Of a stretch of DNA of 8,395 bases, positions 1 through 5,306 are shown piece by piece. Below the pieces are notes generated by a model that made no database searches, had not been told where the DNA came from, and worked only from the letters and a program-made list of their open reading frames with translations. Numbering within the stretch: position 1 is the stretch's first letter; each line of letters starts with the position of its first letter. The position numbers and the translations under genes were made by a program. Origin of the DNA: Micromonosporaceae bacterium (GTDB lineage Bacteria > Actinomycetota > Actinomycetes > Mycobacteriales > Micromonosporaceae); contig JADGGF010000179.1 in the NCBI GenBank assembly GCA_019690055.1, positions 1 to 8,395 on the forward strand, read 5' to 3'.

Positions 1-78
1 GTGCAGACACGCGCCTGGGCATCCCCATCCCGCCCACCGCTACGCCCCACCCGGGTTCACGGCAGGCCGCACCGATGA
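1..78 (+). other. Left-edge sequence upstream of the PP2C gene; possible 3' end of a coupled gene
   Basis: Two frames stay open from the window edge. One ends with TGA at 76-78, overlapping the PP2C ATG at 75 as ATGA; this would be the last 25 codons of an upstream gene with translational coupling. The other is in frame with the PP2C gene and has no stop, so that protein could in principle begin further upstream. The in-frame option has slightly higher third-position GC, while the ATGA overlap favours a separate gene. Neither peptide resembles a known domain. The SD before 75 is weak (GGCAGG), which fits coupling. Confidence 0.3.
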
Positions 79-899
79 GCCTCGTGCTGCGGTCAGCGGC
101 GTACACCGACATCGGACACGGCCGCTCGAACAACGAGGACTCGGCGGCGGCGGGCCCCCGCCTGGCGGTCGTGGCTGACGGCATCGGCGGCATGCCGGCG
201 GGCGAGCAGGCCAGTGCCGTGGTGGTCCGCCAGCTGTGCCTGCTGGATCCCGACGCGGTCCCGGCCCGACCGCTGCCGGACACCACGCCGTCGGGGGGCC
301 TGGCACCGCCCGGCCATTCCCCGGTGGAGGCGCCGACCGTCCGCCTGCTGGCCGCCGTCGAGCCCGCGGAGCCCGTGGTCATGTTGTCCGACGCGGTTGA
401 GGCGGCGAACCGCACGATCCGGGAGCTCATCGACAGCGACGAGCGCACCGAGGCGATGGGGACCACGGTCACCGCGCTGCTGCTCGTCGGCGACCAGGTC
501 GGTCTGTTCCACGTGGGCGACTCCCGGGCCTACCTGCTGCACGGCGGCACGTTCGAGCAGATCACCCGGGACGACACGTACGTCCAGACGCTGATCGACG
601 AGGGCCTCATCACCGAGATGGACGCGCGCTCGCACCCGCGTCGGTCGGTCGTGATGCAGGCCGTCCAGGGCCTGGCCTACGAGCCGAGCACCTCGGTGCG
701 GACCGCGACGCCCGGTGACCGCTATCTGTTGTGCAGCGACGGGCTGACCGACGTGGTCGGGGACGAGGCGATCCGCAACGCGCTGGAGATGGAGCCCGAT
801 CCCGCCCGGTGTGCACAGATTCTCATCCGGGCCGCGCTGCAGGCGGGTGCGCCCGACAATGTGACGGTGGTCGTCGCCGACGTCGTGAGCCGGCCGTGA
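75..899 (+). CDS. PP2C-family serine/threonine protein phosphatase
   Basis: A 274-residue metal-dependent PPM/PP2C phosphatase, expected to remove phosphate from Ser/Thr residues in the cytoplasm and oppose Hanks-type kinases. Visible motifs in order: RSNNED (17-22), VADGIGG with metal-ligand Asp35 (33-39), MGTTVTALL (128-136), HVGDSRAY (146-153), CSDGLTD with Asp222 (220-226) and DNVTVVV with Asp261 (261-267). The acidic metal ligands of the family are therefore present. It has no C-terminal membrane helix, unlike mycobacterial PstP, so it is probably soluble. Residues about 58-100 form a Pro/Ala-rich insertion between core motifs. The ATG at 75 is chosen because the conserved N-terminus starts about ten residues before the RSNNED region. 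No kinase or FHA gene is in view, so the partner is unknown. The stop codon lies inside a 17-bp tandem repeat. Confidence 0.93.
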   Translation: MSLVLRSAAYTDIGHGRSNNEDSAAAGPRLAVVADGIGGMPAGEQASAVVVRQLCLLDPDAVPARPLPDTTPSGGLAPPGHSPVEAPTVRLLAAVEPAEPVVMLSDAVEAANRTIRELIDSDERTEAMGTTVTALLLVGDQVGLFHVGDSRAYLLHGGTFEQITRDDTYVQTLIDEGLITEMDARSHPRRSVVMQAVQGLAYEPSTSVRTATPGDRYLLCSDGLTDVVGDEAIRNALEMEPDPARCAQILIRAALQAGAPDNVTVVVADVVSRP

Positions 900-938
900 G
901 ATCGGCCAGCCGTTGAGATGGGCCAGCCGTTGAGATGG
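897..938 (+). repeat. 17-bp tandem repeat, about 2.5 copies, spanning the PP2C/otsB junction
   Basis: The unit tgagatgggccagccgt occurs at 897-913 (one mismatch, C at 903) and 914-930, then partially (tgagatgg) at 931-938. The PP2C stop TGA is the first triplet of copy 1 and the otsB ATG (935) lies in the partial copy. Removing the two full units would leave TGA-G-ATG, so the repeat seems to have pushed apart a one-base junction. The duplicated ATG at 918 opens only an 8-codon frame that ends at 944. Confidence 0.9.
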
Positions 939-1771
939 GACTGAGCGACGGTCTTCCCTCGCCCGTGACCGACGCCGGGCGGGCCGGACTCGCCGCGATC
1001 CTGACCGACCCGGCGACCGCCCTGCTCGCGGTCGACTACGACGGCGTGCTGGCCCCGATCGTGCCGGATCCGACGAACTCTCCACCGCTGCCCGGGATCG
1101 TCCCGGCGCTGGCCCGGGTGGCCGAGCGCCTGGGCGCGGTCGCGGTGATCTCGGGCCGGCCGGCCCAGGTCGTGGTCGACTACGGCCAGTTTTCCCGGGA
1201 GCCGGCGCTGGCCGACCTCGTGGTGTTCGGTCATTACGGGTTGCAGCGGTGGGATGCCCGGACGGGGCTCACGTCCCCACCGCCGCCCGCCGGCCTGCAG
1301 GCCGTCCGGTCGGAGCTCCCCGCGCTGCTCGCCGCACACGGGGTGACTGACGCGTGGATCGAGGACAAGGCGGTGGCGGTGGCCGTGCACACCCGGCGGG
1401 CGGCCGACCCGGCCGGGACGCTCGCCACCCTGACGGGTCCGATCACCGACTGTGCCCAACGTCACGGCCTCGCGGTCGAACCCGGACGATTCGTGCTCGA
1501 GATCCGGCCACCGGGCGCGGACAAGGGTCAGACTTTGCTGGCCTACGCCCACGAGCGCCAGGCTCGTTCCGTCTGCTACATCGGTGACGATCTCGGTGAT
1601 TTGCCCGCCTTCGACGCCGTCGAGTCCTTGCGCCGCAACGGAATCACCGGCCTGACCGTGGCGAGCGGTTCGACCGAGGTCCAGGCGGTGGCGGCCCGCG
1701 CGGACGTGGTGGTGGACGGCCCGCCGGGGGTGGCGGCCCTGCTGCGGGCGTTGGCCGACGCGCTGACATGA
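935..1771 (+). CDS. otsB: Trehalose-6-phosphate phosphatase (HAD superfamily)
   Basis: A 278-residue enzyme predicted to hydrolyse trehalose 6-phosphate to trehalose and phosphate, the second step of the OtsA-OtsB pathway. HAD motif I is DYDGVL (34-39), with Asp34 as expected nucleophile and Asp36 as acid/base. Motif II is VISGRP (71-76), the motif III lysine is in ADKGQ (Lys197), and motif IV is GDDLGD (217-222). GHYGLQ (99-104) and the EDK at 143-145 in the cap region fit the T6P-phosphatase family. Length matches the single-domain actinobacterial form; there is no synthase domain and no otsA here. ATG 935 is the only plausible start, since an in-frame TGA lies at 914. It has almost no Shine-Dalgarno sequence, and GTG 965 is a less likely alternative. 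It follows the PP2C gene by 35 bases and is probably co-transcribed. Confidence 0.93.
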   Translation: MGLSDGLPSPVTDAGRAGLAAILTDPATALLAVDYDGVLAPIVPDPTNSPPLPGIVPALARVAERLGAVAVISGRPAQVVVDYGQFSREPALADLVVFGHYGLQRWDARTGLTSPPPPAGLQAVRSELPALLAAHGVTDAWIEDKAVAVAVHTRRAADPAGTLATLTGPITDCAQRHGLAVEPGRFVLEIRPPGADKGQTLLAYAHERQARSVCYIGDDLGDLPAFDAVESLRRNGITGLTVASGSTEVQAVAARADVVVDGPPGVAALLRALADALT

Positions 1772-1806
1772 GGTCGGTCAGATGCCATGGTGTTCGGGCA
1801 GATGAG

Positions 1807-1832
1807 TTGACAGGGGCCGTACGGTAAGCGCC
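1807..1832 (+). promoter_or_regulatory. Putative promoter of the lipoprotein gene, possibly giving a leaderless mRNA
   Basis: A perfect TTGACA lies at 1807-1812 and a TAnnnT hexamer (TACGGT) at 1820-1825. The spacing between them (7 bases) is wrong for one sigma-70 promoter, so they are not a matched pair. TACGGT alone would place the transcription start at or next to the ATG at 1833, where no Shine-Dalgarno sequence is visible. A leaderless transcript is therefore plausible. This is inference from spacing only. Confidence 0.3.
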
Positions 1833-2795
1833 ATGTGGCATGCACAGCGACCAAGGATCATCGGTGCCGTCACCGCCGCCGCGCTGATCATGGTGACCAC
1901 CGCCGGCTGCAATCTGCTGGGGCAGCAGGACGAGGACCCGGTGATCACCAGTTACGTGACCGGCATCCAGGTGCTCGGCGACGCCGCCGAGAACATGCAG
2001 CTCGTGAACCAGCCGCTCGGCGCTGGGGAGGCGGATGGCCCGGTCGCGCAGGTCACCGAGAACACGACGGTCGTCAACGGCGGCAGCGTCGAGGAGACGA
2101 TCACCTCCGAGCAGGAGTTCACCGTCGTCCGGTTCGCCCTCGAGGAGCTGCTGGTTCCGACGCCGACCGCCACGGACGCCGAATCCGCCCCGGTGCCGAC
2201 CTCGACCGGCGCCCCGGCGCGGGGCTACCACGAGATCAAACTTCGGCAGGCCAGCACCACGGTCGACCTCGTGGTGACCGTCGCCCAGGCGCTGCCGAAC
2301 CAGAACTTCCAGTTCTACTTCGCGGTCGTCGACGCCGCCGGCAAGCAGGGACCACTCGCCACCCAGACCGTGCAGGCGCTGAACGTGGGCACGGGCGCGG
2401 TTCAGGTCAGCATCTCCTGGAACGTCGACAGTGACGTGGACCTGCACGTCGTCGACCCCAACGGCGAGGAGGTCTACTTCGGCCACCCCGAGTCGGCCTC
2501 GGGTGGCAAGCTCGATCTCGACTCCAACCCCGACTGCGACATCGACGGCAAGCGCAACGAGAACATCACCTGGAAGGACACGGCCCCGCCCGGCACGTAC
2601 ACGGTGCGCGTGTCCCTCTGGGACGCGTGCGGGGTGTCGCCGTCCAAGTTCGTGGTCACGATCCAGGTCGCCGGCGAGCCGACCCGTACGTACACCGGCA
2701 CTCTCGAGGGCGAGGGTGAAGCGGGTGGCGAGGGGGCCGGCGTAGAGGTCACCACCTTCGAAGTGGGCGGCGTCGCCACCAGCGCCCCCGCCTGA
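1833..2795 (+). CDS. Lipoprotein with C-terminal DUF2135/YfaP-like domain
   Basis: A 320-residue exported lipoprotein. The N-terminus has basic residues, a hydrophobic stretch (about 9-22) and a lipobox TAGC with Cys26 as the lipidation site. Residues 27-187 are unrecognised, with a Pro/Thr-rich linker near 108-130. Residues about 189-285 resemble the DUF2135/YfaP-type beta-sandwich: SWNVDSDVDLHVVDPNGE (195-212), then VYF, SGGKLDLDSN and an APPGTYTVRV strand. The Asp-rich DxDxDLH pattern suggests metal binding, probably calcium. Cys235 and Cys266 could form a disulfide outside the membrane. The tail is rich in Glu and Gly (EGEGEAGGEGAG). The ATG at 1833 gives a complete signal peptide. The specific role is unknown; an extracellular binding or adhesion function is a guess. 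A 27-bp repeat begins at the stop codon. Confidence 0.82.
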   Translation: MWHAQRPRIIGAVTAAALIMVTTAGCNLLGQQDEDPVITSYVTGIQVLGDAAENMQLVNQPLGAGEADGPVAQVTENTTVVNGGSVEETITSEQEFTVVRFALEELLVPTPTATDAESAPVPTSTGAPARGYHEIKLRQASTTVDLVVTVAQALPNQNFQFYFAVVDAAGKQGPLATQTVQALNVGTGAVQVSISWNVDSDVDLHVVDPNGEEVYFGHPESASGGKLDLDSNPDCDIDGKRNENITWKDTAPPGTYTVRVSLWDACGVSPSKFVVTIQVAGEPTRTYTGTLEGEGEAGGEGAGVEVTTFEVGGVATSAPA

Positions 2796-2892
2796 TCCCT
2801 CGACGCGCTGGCGCGCCGTGATCCCCTCGGTGCGCTGGCGCGCCGTGATCCCCTCGGTGCGCTGGCGCGCCGTGATCCCCTCGGTGCGCTGG
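2793..2892 (+). repeat. 27-bp minisatellite beginning at the lipoprotein stop codon
   Basis: Four successive units: a degenerate 26-bp copy at 2793-2818, identical 27-bp copies at 2819-2845 and 2846-2872, and a 20-base partial copy from 2873. Each full unit starts tgatccc and ends with the 8-base palindrome GGCGCGCC plus G. TGA 2793-2795 of copy 1 is the lipoprotein stop. The unit is divisible by three and reads open as a 9-residue repeat (IPSVRWRAV) in one forward frame, but no start or SD supports translation. Confidence 0.95.
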
Positions 2893-2916
2893 GAACCGCG
2901 GCGGCGCCGGGCGCGG

Positions 2917-2925
2917 TTATCCACA
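2917..2925 (+). promoter_or_regulatory. DnaA-box-like nonamer TTATCCACA
   Basis: A perfect match to the consensus DnaA-box nonamer, about 40 bases upstream of the candidate -10 of the downstream operon. It is isolated, so it is not an origin. It could bind DnaA as a regulator, or be chance or another factor's site. Confidence 0.35.
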
Positions 2926-2964
2926 GGCGATCGATCGGGGCTGGCGGGGTCGGGCCGCGGTTCC

Positions 2965-2970
2965 TACAGT
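2965..2970 (+). promoter_or_regulatory. Candidate -10 element (TACAGT) for the T7SS-like operon
   Basis: TACAGT fits the actinobacterial TAnnnT -10 consensus, with a G-rich run immediately after. The sequence 17 bases upstream (TGGCGG) is a poor -35. Transcription would start near 2976, giving a leader of about 50 bases before ATG 3027. Confidence 0.35.
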
Positions 2971-2975
2971 GGGGG

Positions 2976-3003
2976 TCGCCCGGACGACGTCACGCCCGGG
3001 CGA
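2976..3003. promoter_or_regulatory. 8-bp inverted repeat in the operon 5' leader
   Basis: TCGCCCGG (2976-2983) and CCGGGCGA (2996-3003) are perfect reverse complements around a 12-base centre containing the palindrome GACGTC (2986-2991). The position, just after the candidate -10, fits either an operator or a 5'-leader RNA hairpin. It has no T-run, and a terminator in front of an operon would be unexpected. Confidence 0.4.
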
Positions 3004-3026
3004 AGACGGGGAAACACGGGGGATCC

Positions 3027-3122
3027 ATGACACCGGTACGCGGCATTGCCACATGCCCATGCGCTCACGCCGCCGGCCCATGCCCGTGCGCTGACGCCAC
3101 CGGCGAGCGGTGGTCGGCATGA
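3027..3122 (+). CDS. Possible 31-residue Cys-rich leader ORF
   Basis: A short open frame starting ATG 3027 and ending TGA 3120-3122, which overlaps ATG 3119 of the next gene as ATGA. It is preceded by ACACGGGGGA (3014-3023), the same ten bases found at 4201-4210 before the third gene of this operon, so a ribosome could well start here. The peptide has four cysteines in two CPC motifs (10-12 and 19-21) inside a 9-residue imperfect repeat (CPCAHAAGP / CPCADATGE) with a 27-base DNA period. It has no membrane segment and I recognise no family. It may be a translational-coupling leader, a metal-binding microprotein or a chance frame. The strong SD and exact stop/start overlap are the supporting signs; codon bias alone does not decide. 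Confidence 0.45.
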   Translation: MTPVRGIATCPCAHAAGPCPCADATGERWSA

Positions 3123-3886
3123 TCGACGACCTTCTCCGCTCGGTCACCGAGCTCACGCATCGACTTCGCCGGATGCCGGCCGTGCTGACCGCGGCCGCGG
3201 CGCAGGCCCGCGGCGTGTGCGACGGCACCGACAGCACCGGCAGCATCACCATTGTGATCGACGACGACGGCACCGTTCGCGACGTCCACGTGGCGGCGGA
3301 CTGGCGGCGCCGGCTGAGCCCGGCCGACGTCGGGCCGGCGGTGGTTGCCGCCGACGCCGCGGCAGCGCGGCGGCGGGCGGTCGCCACGGTCGAAGCCCTC
3401 GCGGATGCCCACGCGTCCGTGGGCGAGGGTGCCGCCACCGATTTGTCCTCTGTGGACGGTCAGGGACCGCCGATCGAGGCCAGCCCCACGGACCCGGCTG
3501 GCCTCCCCTGGCCGACCCCGGTGCCCACCGGGACCGGCGAGCGGCCCCGCCCGCTGGCCGACCTGACCGCCGCGGTGCTGGCGGCCGTCGACGACTTCGA
3601 TCGCGTCACCGCGCCACCGTCCCCGGTCGTCGGCATCGGGGCCGAGGGAGCCGTTCATGTCACGGTGGCGCAGGGGCGCATCACGGAGTGCACGGTCAAC
3701 CAGGCGTGGCTGGCGCGCCAGGACGAGGTGACCCTCGCCCACGCCCTGCGCGAGGCGATCGGCGCCGCCGGGGCCGCCGCTCTCGCCGCGCGCCGACCGT
3801 ACATCGACTACCAACAGCGCCTGGAAACCCTCGTCGCCGAGGCCCGGGCCAGCCTGGACGACCTGAGCCGAGGACCCCGCCCATGA
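3119..3886 (+). CDS. YbaB/EbfC-like protein with two tandem modules, first main gene of a T7SS-like operon
   Basis: A 255-residue cytoplasmic-looking protein with no signal peptide or membrane helix. Residues about 1-95 resemble actinobacterial YbaB/EbfC-like proteins often encoded beside WXG100 genes: an N-terminal helix, a beta hairpin (GSITIVIDDDGTVRDVHV, 41-58), Trp62, then an Ala-rich helix. Residues about 155-250 repeat this plan: a helix, GAVHVTVAQGRITECTV (177-193), Trp197, another Ala-rich helix and a long C-terminal helix. A Pro/Thr/Gly-rich linker joins the halves. The start chosen is ATG 3119, which overlaps the upstream short ORF stop (ATGA); in-frame GTG 3110 would add three residues. 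The stop overlaps the next start, also as ATGA. YbaB proteins are DNA-associated dimers; the role of the T7SS-linked versions is unknown, and a scaffold or chaperone role is speculation. Confidence 0.75.
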   Translation: MIDDLLRSVTELTHRLRRMPAVLTAAAAQARGVCDGTDSTGSITIVIDDDGTVRDVHVAADWRRRLSPADVGPAVVAADAAAARRRAVATVEALADAHASVGEGAATDLSSVDGQGPPIEASPTDPAGLPWPTPVPTGTGERPRPLADLTAAVLAAVDDFDRVTAPPSPVVGIGAEGAVHVTVAQGRITECTVNQAWLARQDEVTLAHALREAIGAAGAAALAARRPYIDYQQRLETLVAEARASLDDLSRGPRP

Positions 3887-4194
3887 CTGAGCCAGCGCCG
3901 AATGTGATCGCGGTCGCCAAGGAGGACATGTACCGGGAGGCGGACCTGTGGGACGCCCAGTCCATCCACATCGATGACTGCGCCTTCCAGGCCGACCACC
4001 TGACCATCGAAGCGTACGACGTCATTCTCTTCAACGAATTCCTGGCCGAGTACAACGACGTCACTCGACTGTTCGCCAAGCTCTGCCGACAGGGCGCGCT
4101 GGTCACCCGGGGCATCGCCCAGACGCTGCGGACCGTGGCCGAGACCTACGAGGAGGCCGACGACCAGATCCGAACCCAGTACGACCGAATCTGA
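3883..4194 (+). CDS. EspC-like / WXG100-superfamily small protein, putative T7SS substrate
   Basis: A 103-residue, largely helical protein without a signal peptide. Its length and layout, two amphipathic helices (about 20-62 and 65-100) and a C-terminal secretion-type signal, fit the EspC-like (PF10824-type) or WXG100-like families exported by type VII systems. The T7SS motif YxxxD appears as YEEAD at 89-93. There is no WXG tripeptide; FNE (50-52) lies in the turn region. Cys33 and Cys68 could pair between helices. The ATG overlaps the preceding gene's TGA as ATGA, which implies coupled translation, and the next gene starts 21 bases downstream. It may pair with the product of 4216-5019 as a heterodimer; this is inferred from gene order. 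Family assignment is by pattern, not by search. Confidence 0.65.
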   Translation: MTEPAPNVIAVAKEDMYREADLWDAQSIHIDDCAFQADHLTIEAYDVILFNEFLAEYNDVTRLFAKLCRQGALVTRGIAQTLRTVAETYEEADDQIRTQYDRI

Positions 4195-4215
4195 CACCGG
4201 ACACGGGGGACGGCC

Positions 4216-5019
4216 ATGGCGGACGAGATCCGCGAATTTGTCGATACTTATGAACGTTTGCTGGTGAAAGTCCGGGAGCAGCACGCGAAGCTGCGCGACG
4301 AGCTCATCCCACAGGTCGCCTCGCTGGCGACCATGCCCATCGACCTGCTGCCGGTGCCCGGCATGAAACCGCTCATCGAGGACACCATTCGCCGGGCGGT
4401 CCAGTCACTGCAGGACGTCGTCGCCCGGGCCGACGTGTTCCTCATGTCGGGCGTGGTGGTAATCCGGCTGTACGTCAACGGACGGGACTGGGTGCTGGTC
4501 AACACCACGCTGAGCGCGGTCGCCGGAAACCTGCGACCGGAGAACCGGTCGGTGCCGACCCGGTGGCGCGGCCGGGCCGCCGAGGCGTACGAGCAGGTGG
4601 TGGCGGGCCAAGTGGCCGCGGTCGCGCAGTTGCGGGTCGCGGCTTCGTCGATCGGCTACGCCCTGCACTGGCTCGCGATGTCGATCCTCACGTTCTATGT
4701 CACGCTGCTGGCGCTGCTCCTGCAGACGTGCGCGGTCGTGGTCGGTGCGTTCCTGGCGTTCACGTCGGTCGTCGGGATACCGGGTGCGCTCCTCGCCCTC
4801 GGCACGGCGATTCCCGCGATCGCCGCCGAGGTGGGCGCCCTGATGACGACCGTGGTCGAGTGCTACGCACGGGCGCGGACGTTCTTCCAGGACATGCGGG
4901 CCAAGGCGCTGGACATGTCGACGTTCCCCAACGGAAACTGGCCCAACCCGGACCCGGCGAGGTACAACGACGCAACCGTCCGCGACGGTGACCCATCCGA
5001 CTGGACCGTGACCAGCTGA
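4216..5019 (+). CDS. WXG-motif protein with two C-terminal-half hydrophobic helices (T7SS-associated)
   Basis: A 267-residue protein. Residues 1-100 are predicted helical (for example FVDTYERLLVKVREQHAKL, 8-26). WRGRAAEAYEQVV (117-129) is a typical WXG-turn motif with Trp117 and Gly119, as in WXG100 proteins, followed by an amphipathic helix. Two strongly hydrophobic stretches follow (about 153-183 and 186-214), then a Pro/Asn/Asp-rich tail of about 30 residues. The hydrophobic pair could cross the membrane or act like the hydrophobic regions of T7SS effectors and PE/PPE-type partners. It has a clear SD, GGGGA (4206-4210), five bases before the ATG, and is the last gene of the operon. No toxin or enzyme domain is recognised, so whether it is a membrane partner or a secreted pore-like effector is open. 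Confidence 0.65.
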   Translation: MADEIREFVDTYERLLVKVREQHAKLRDELIPQVASLATMPIDLLPVPGMKPLIEDTIRRAVQSLQDVVARADVFLMSGVVVIRLYVNGRDWVLVNTTLSAVAGNLRPENRSVPTRWRGRAAEAYEQVVAGQVAAVAQLRVAASSIGYALHWLAMSILTFYVTLLALLLQTCAVVVGAFLAFTSVVGIPGALLALGTAIPAIAAEVGALMTTVVECYARARTFFQDMRAKALDMSTFPNGNWPNPDPARYNDATVRDGDPSDWTVTS

Positions 5020-5041
5020 CGGCGCTACCAGAAGCGGGTGT

Positions 5042-5075
5042 GCGTGGCCGCCCGGCGCCCACCGAACGGCCACGC
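5042..5075. terminator. Hairpin in the convergent gap after the T7SS-like operon
   Basis: GCGTGGCCG (5042-5050) and CGGCCACGC (5067-5075) form a perfect 9-bp stem with a 16-base loop. It lies between the plus-strand stop at 5019 and the minus-strand stop at 5095, so it could terminate both directions. There is no U-tract, which is common for actinobacterial terminators. Confidence 0.55.
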
Positions 5076-5094
5076 GCATGGATCCATCGACGCG

Positions 5095-5241
5095 TCAGGG
5101 CGTGGTGTCGAACTCGGCCAGGTAGTCGACCGACGCGGGGTTGGACACTGTGGCCGAGACGGCGGCCGCGATGGCGGCGGCCACGGCCAACACCAGGGCG
5201 ACGAGGATCTTCCTGTTGCGGAGCGCCAACGTGATCTTCAT
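5095..5241 (-). CDS. 48-residue peptide with one hydrophobic segment
   Basis: A small gene with a good SD (GGAGG, complement of 5247-5251, five bases before ATG 5241). The N-terminus is basic (MKITLALRNRK), followed by a hydrophobic Ala/Val-rich stretch (about 12-31) and a short acidic C-terminus ending VDYLAEFDTTP. It may be a single-pass membrane protein with the C-terminus outside. Alternatively it is a Sec precursor cleaved near AVSA (27-30), releasing a peptide of about 18 residues. It lies 65 bases downstream of zur on the same strand. The gap contains TACGGT (complement of 5289-5294), a possible -10 of its own. No family is recognised. The in-frame ATG at 5256 is less likely because the SD then falls inside the gene. 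Confidence 0.6.
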   Translation of the reverse strand: MKITLALRNRKILVALVLAVAAAIAAAVSATVSNPASVDYLAEFDTTP

Positions 5242-5306
5242 GCTACCCTCCAACATCGCCGAGACTGGATGTCCGGAGTCGGGGACACACCGTACCACTA
5301 CTGGGC

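Noticed and set aside
93..1085. Minus-strand open frame (330 codons) opposite PP2C and otsB
   Set aside because: PP2C and HAD motifs on the plus strand are unambiguous; the antisense product is Arg-rich with no domain, a common artefact of high GC.
1807..1830. A standard sigma-70 promoter using TTGACA and TAAGCG
   Set aside because: The spacer is 12 bases, too short; only the TACGGT hexamer is kept as a weak candidate.
2793..2892. CRISPR array
   Set aside because: The 27-bp units are contiguous with no spacers between them, so this is a minisatellite.
1644..2924. Long minus-strand open frame (426 codons) over the lipoprotein gene
   Set aside because: It lies opposite a gene with a clear signal peptide, lipobox and domain; its translation is Arg/Gly/Asp-rich low complexity, and its N-terminal repeat is only the 27-bp array read backwards.
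2917..2925. Replication origin suggested by the TTATCCACA nonamer
   Set aside because: Only one DnaA-like box is present, with no AT-rich region and no dnaA/dnaN neighbours.
3046..3882. Upstream extension of the EspC-like frame to a start at 3046
   Set aside because: The extension runs across the YbaB-like gene in another frame and is Arg/Gly-rich; ATG 3883 with its ATGA overlap gives a protein of normal family length.
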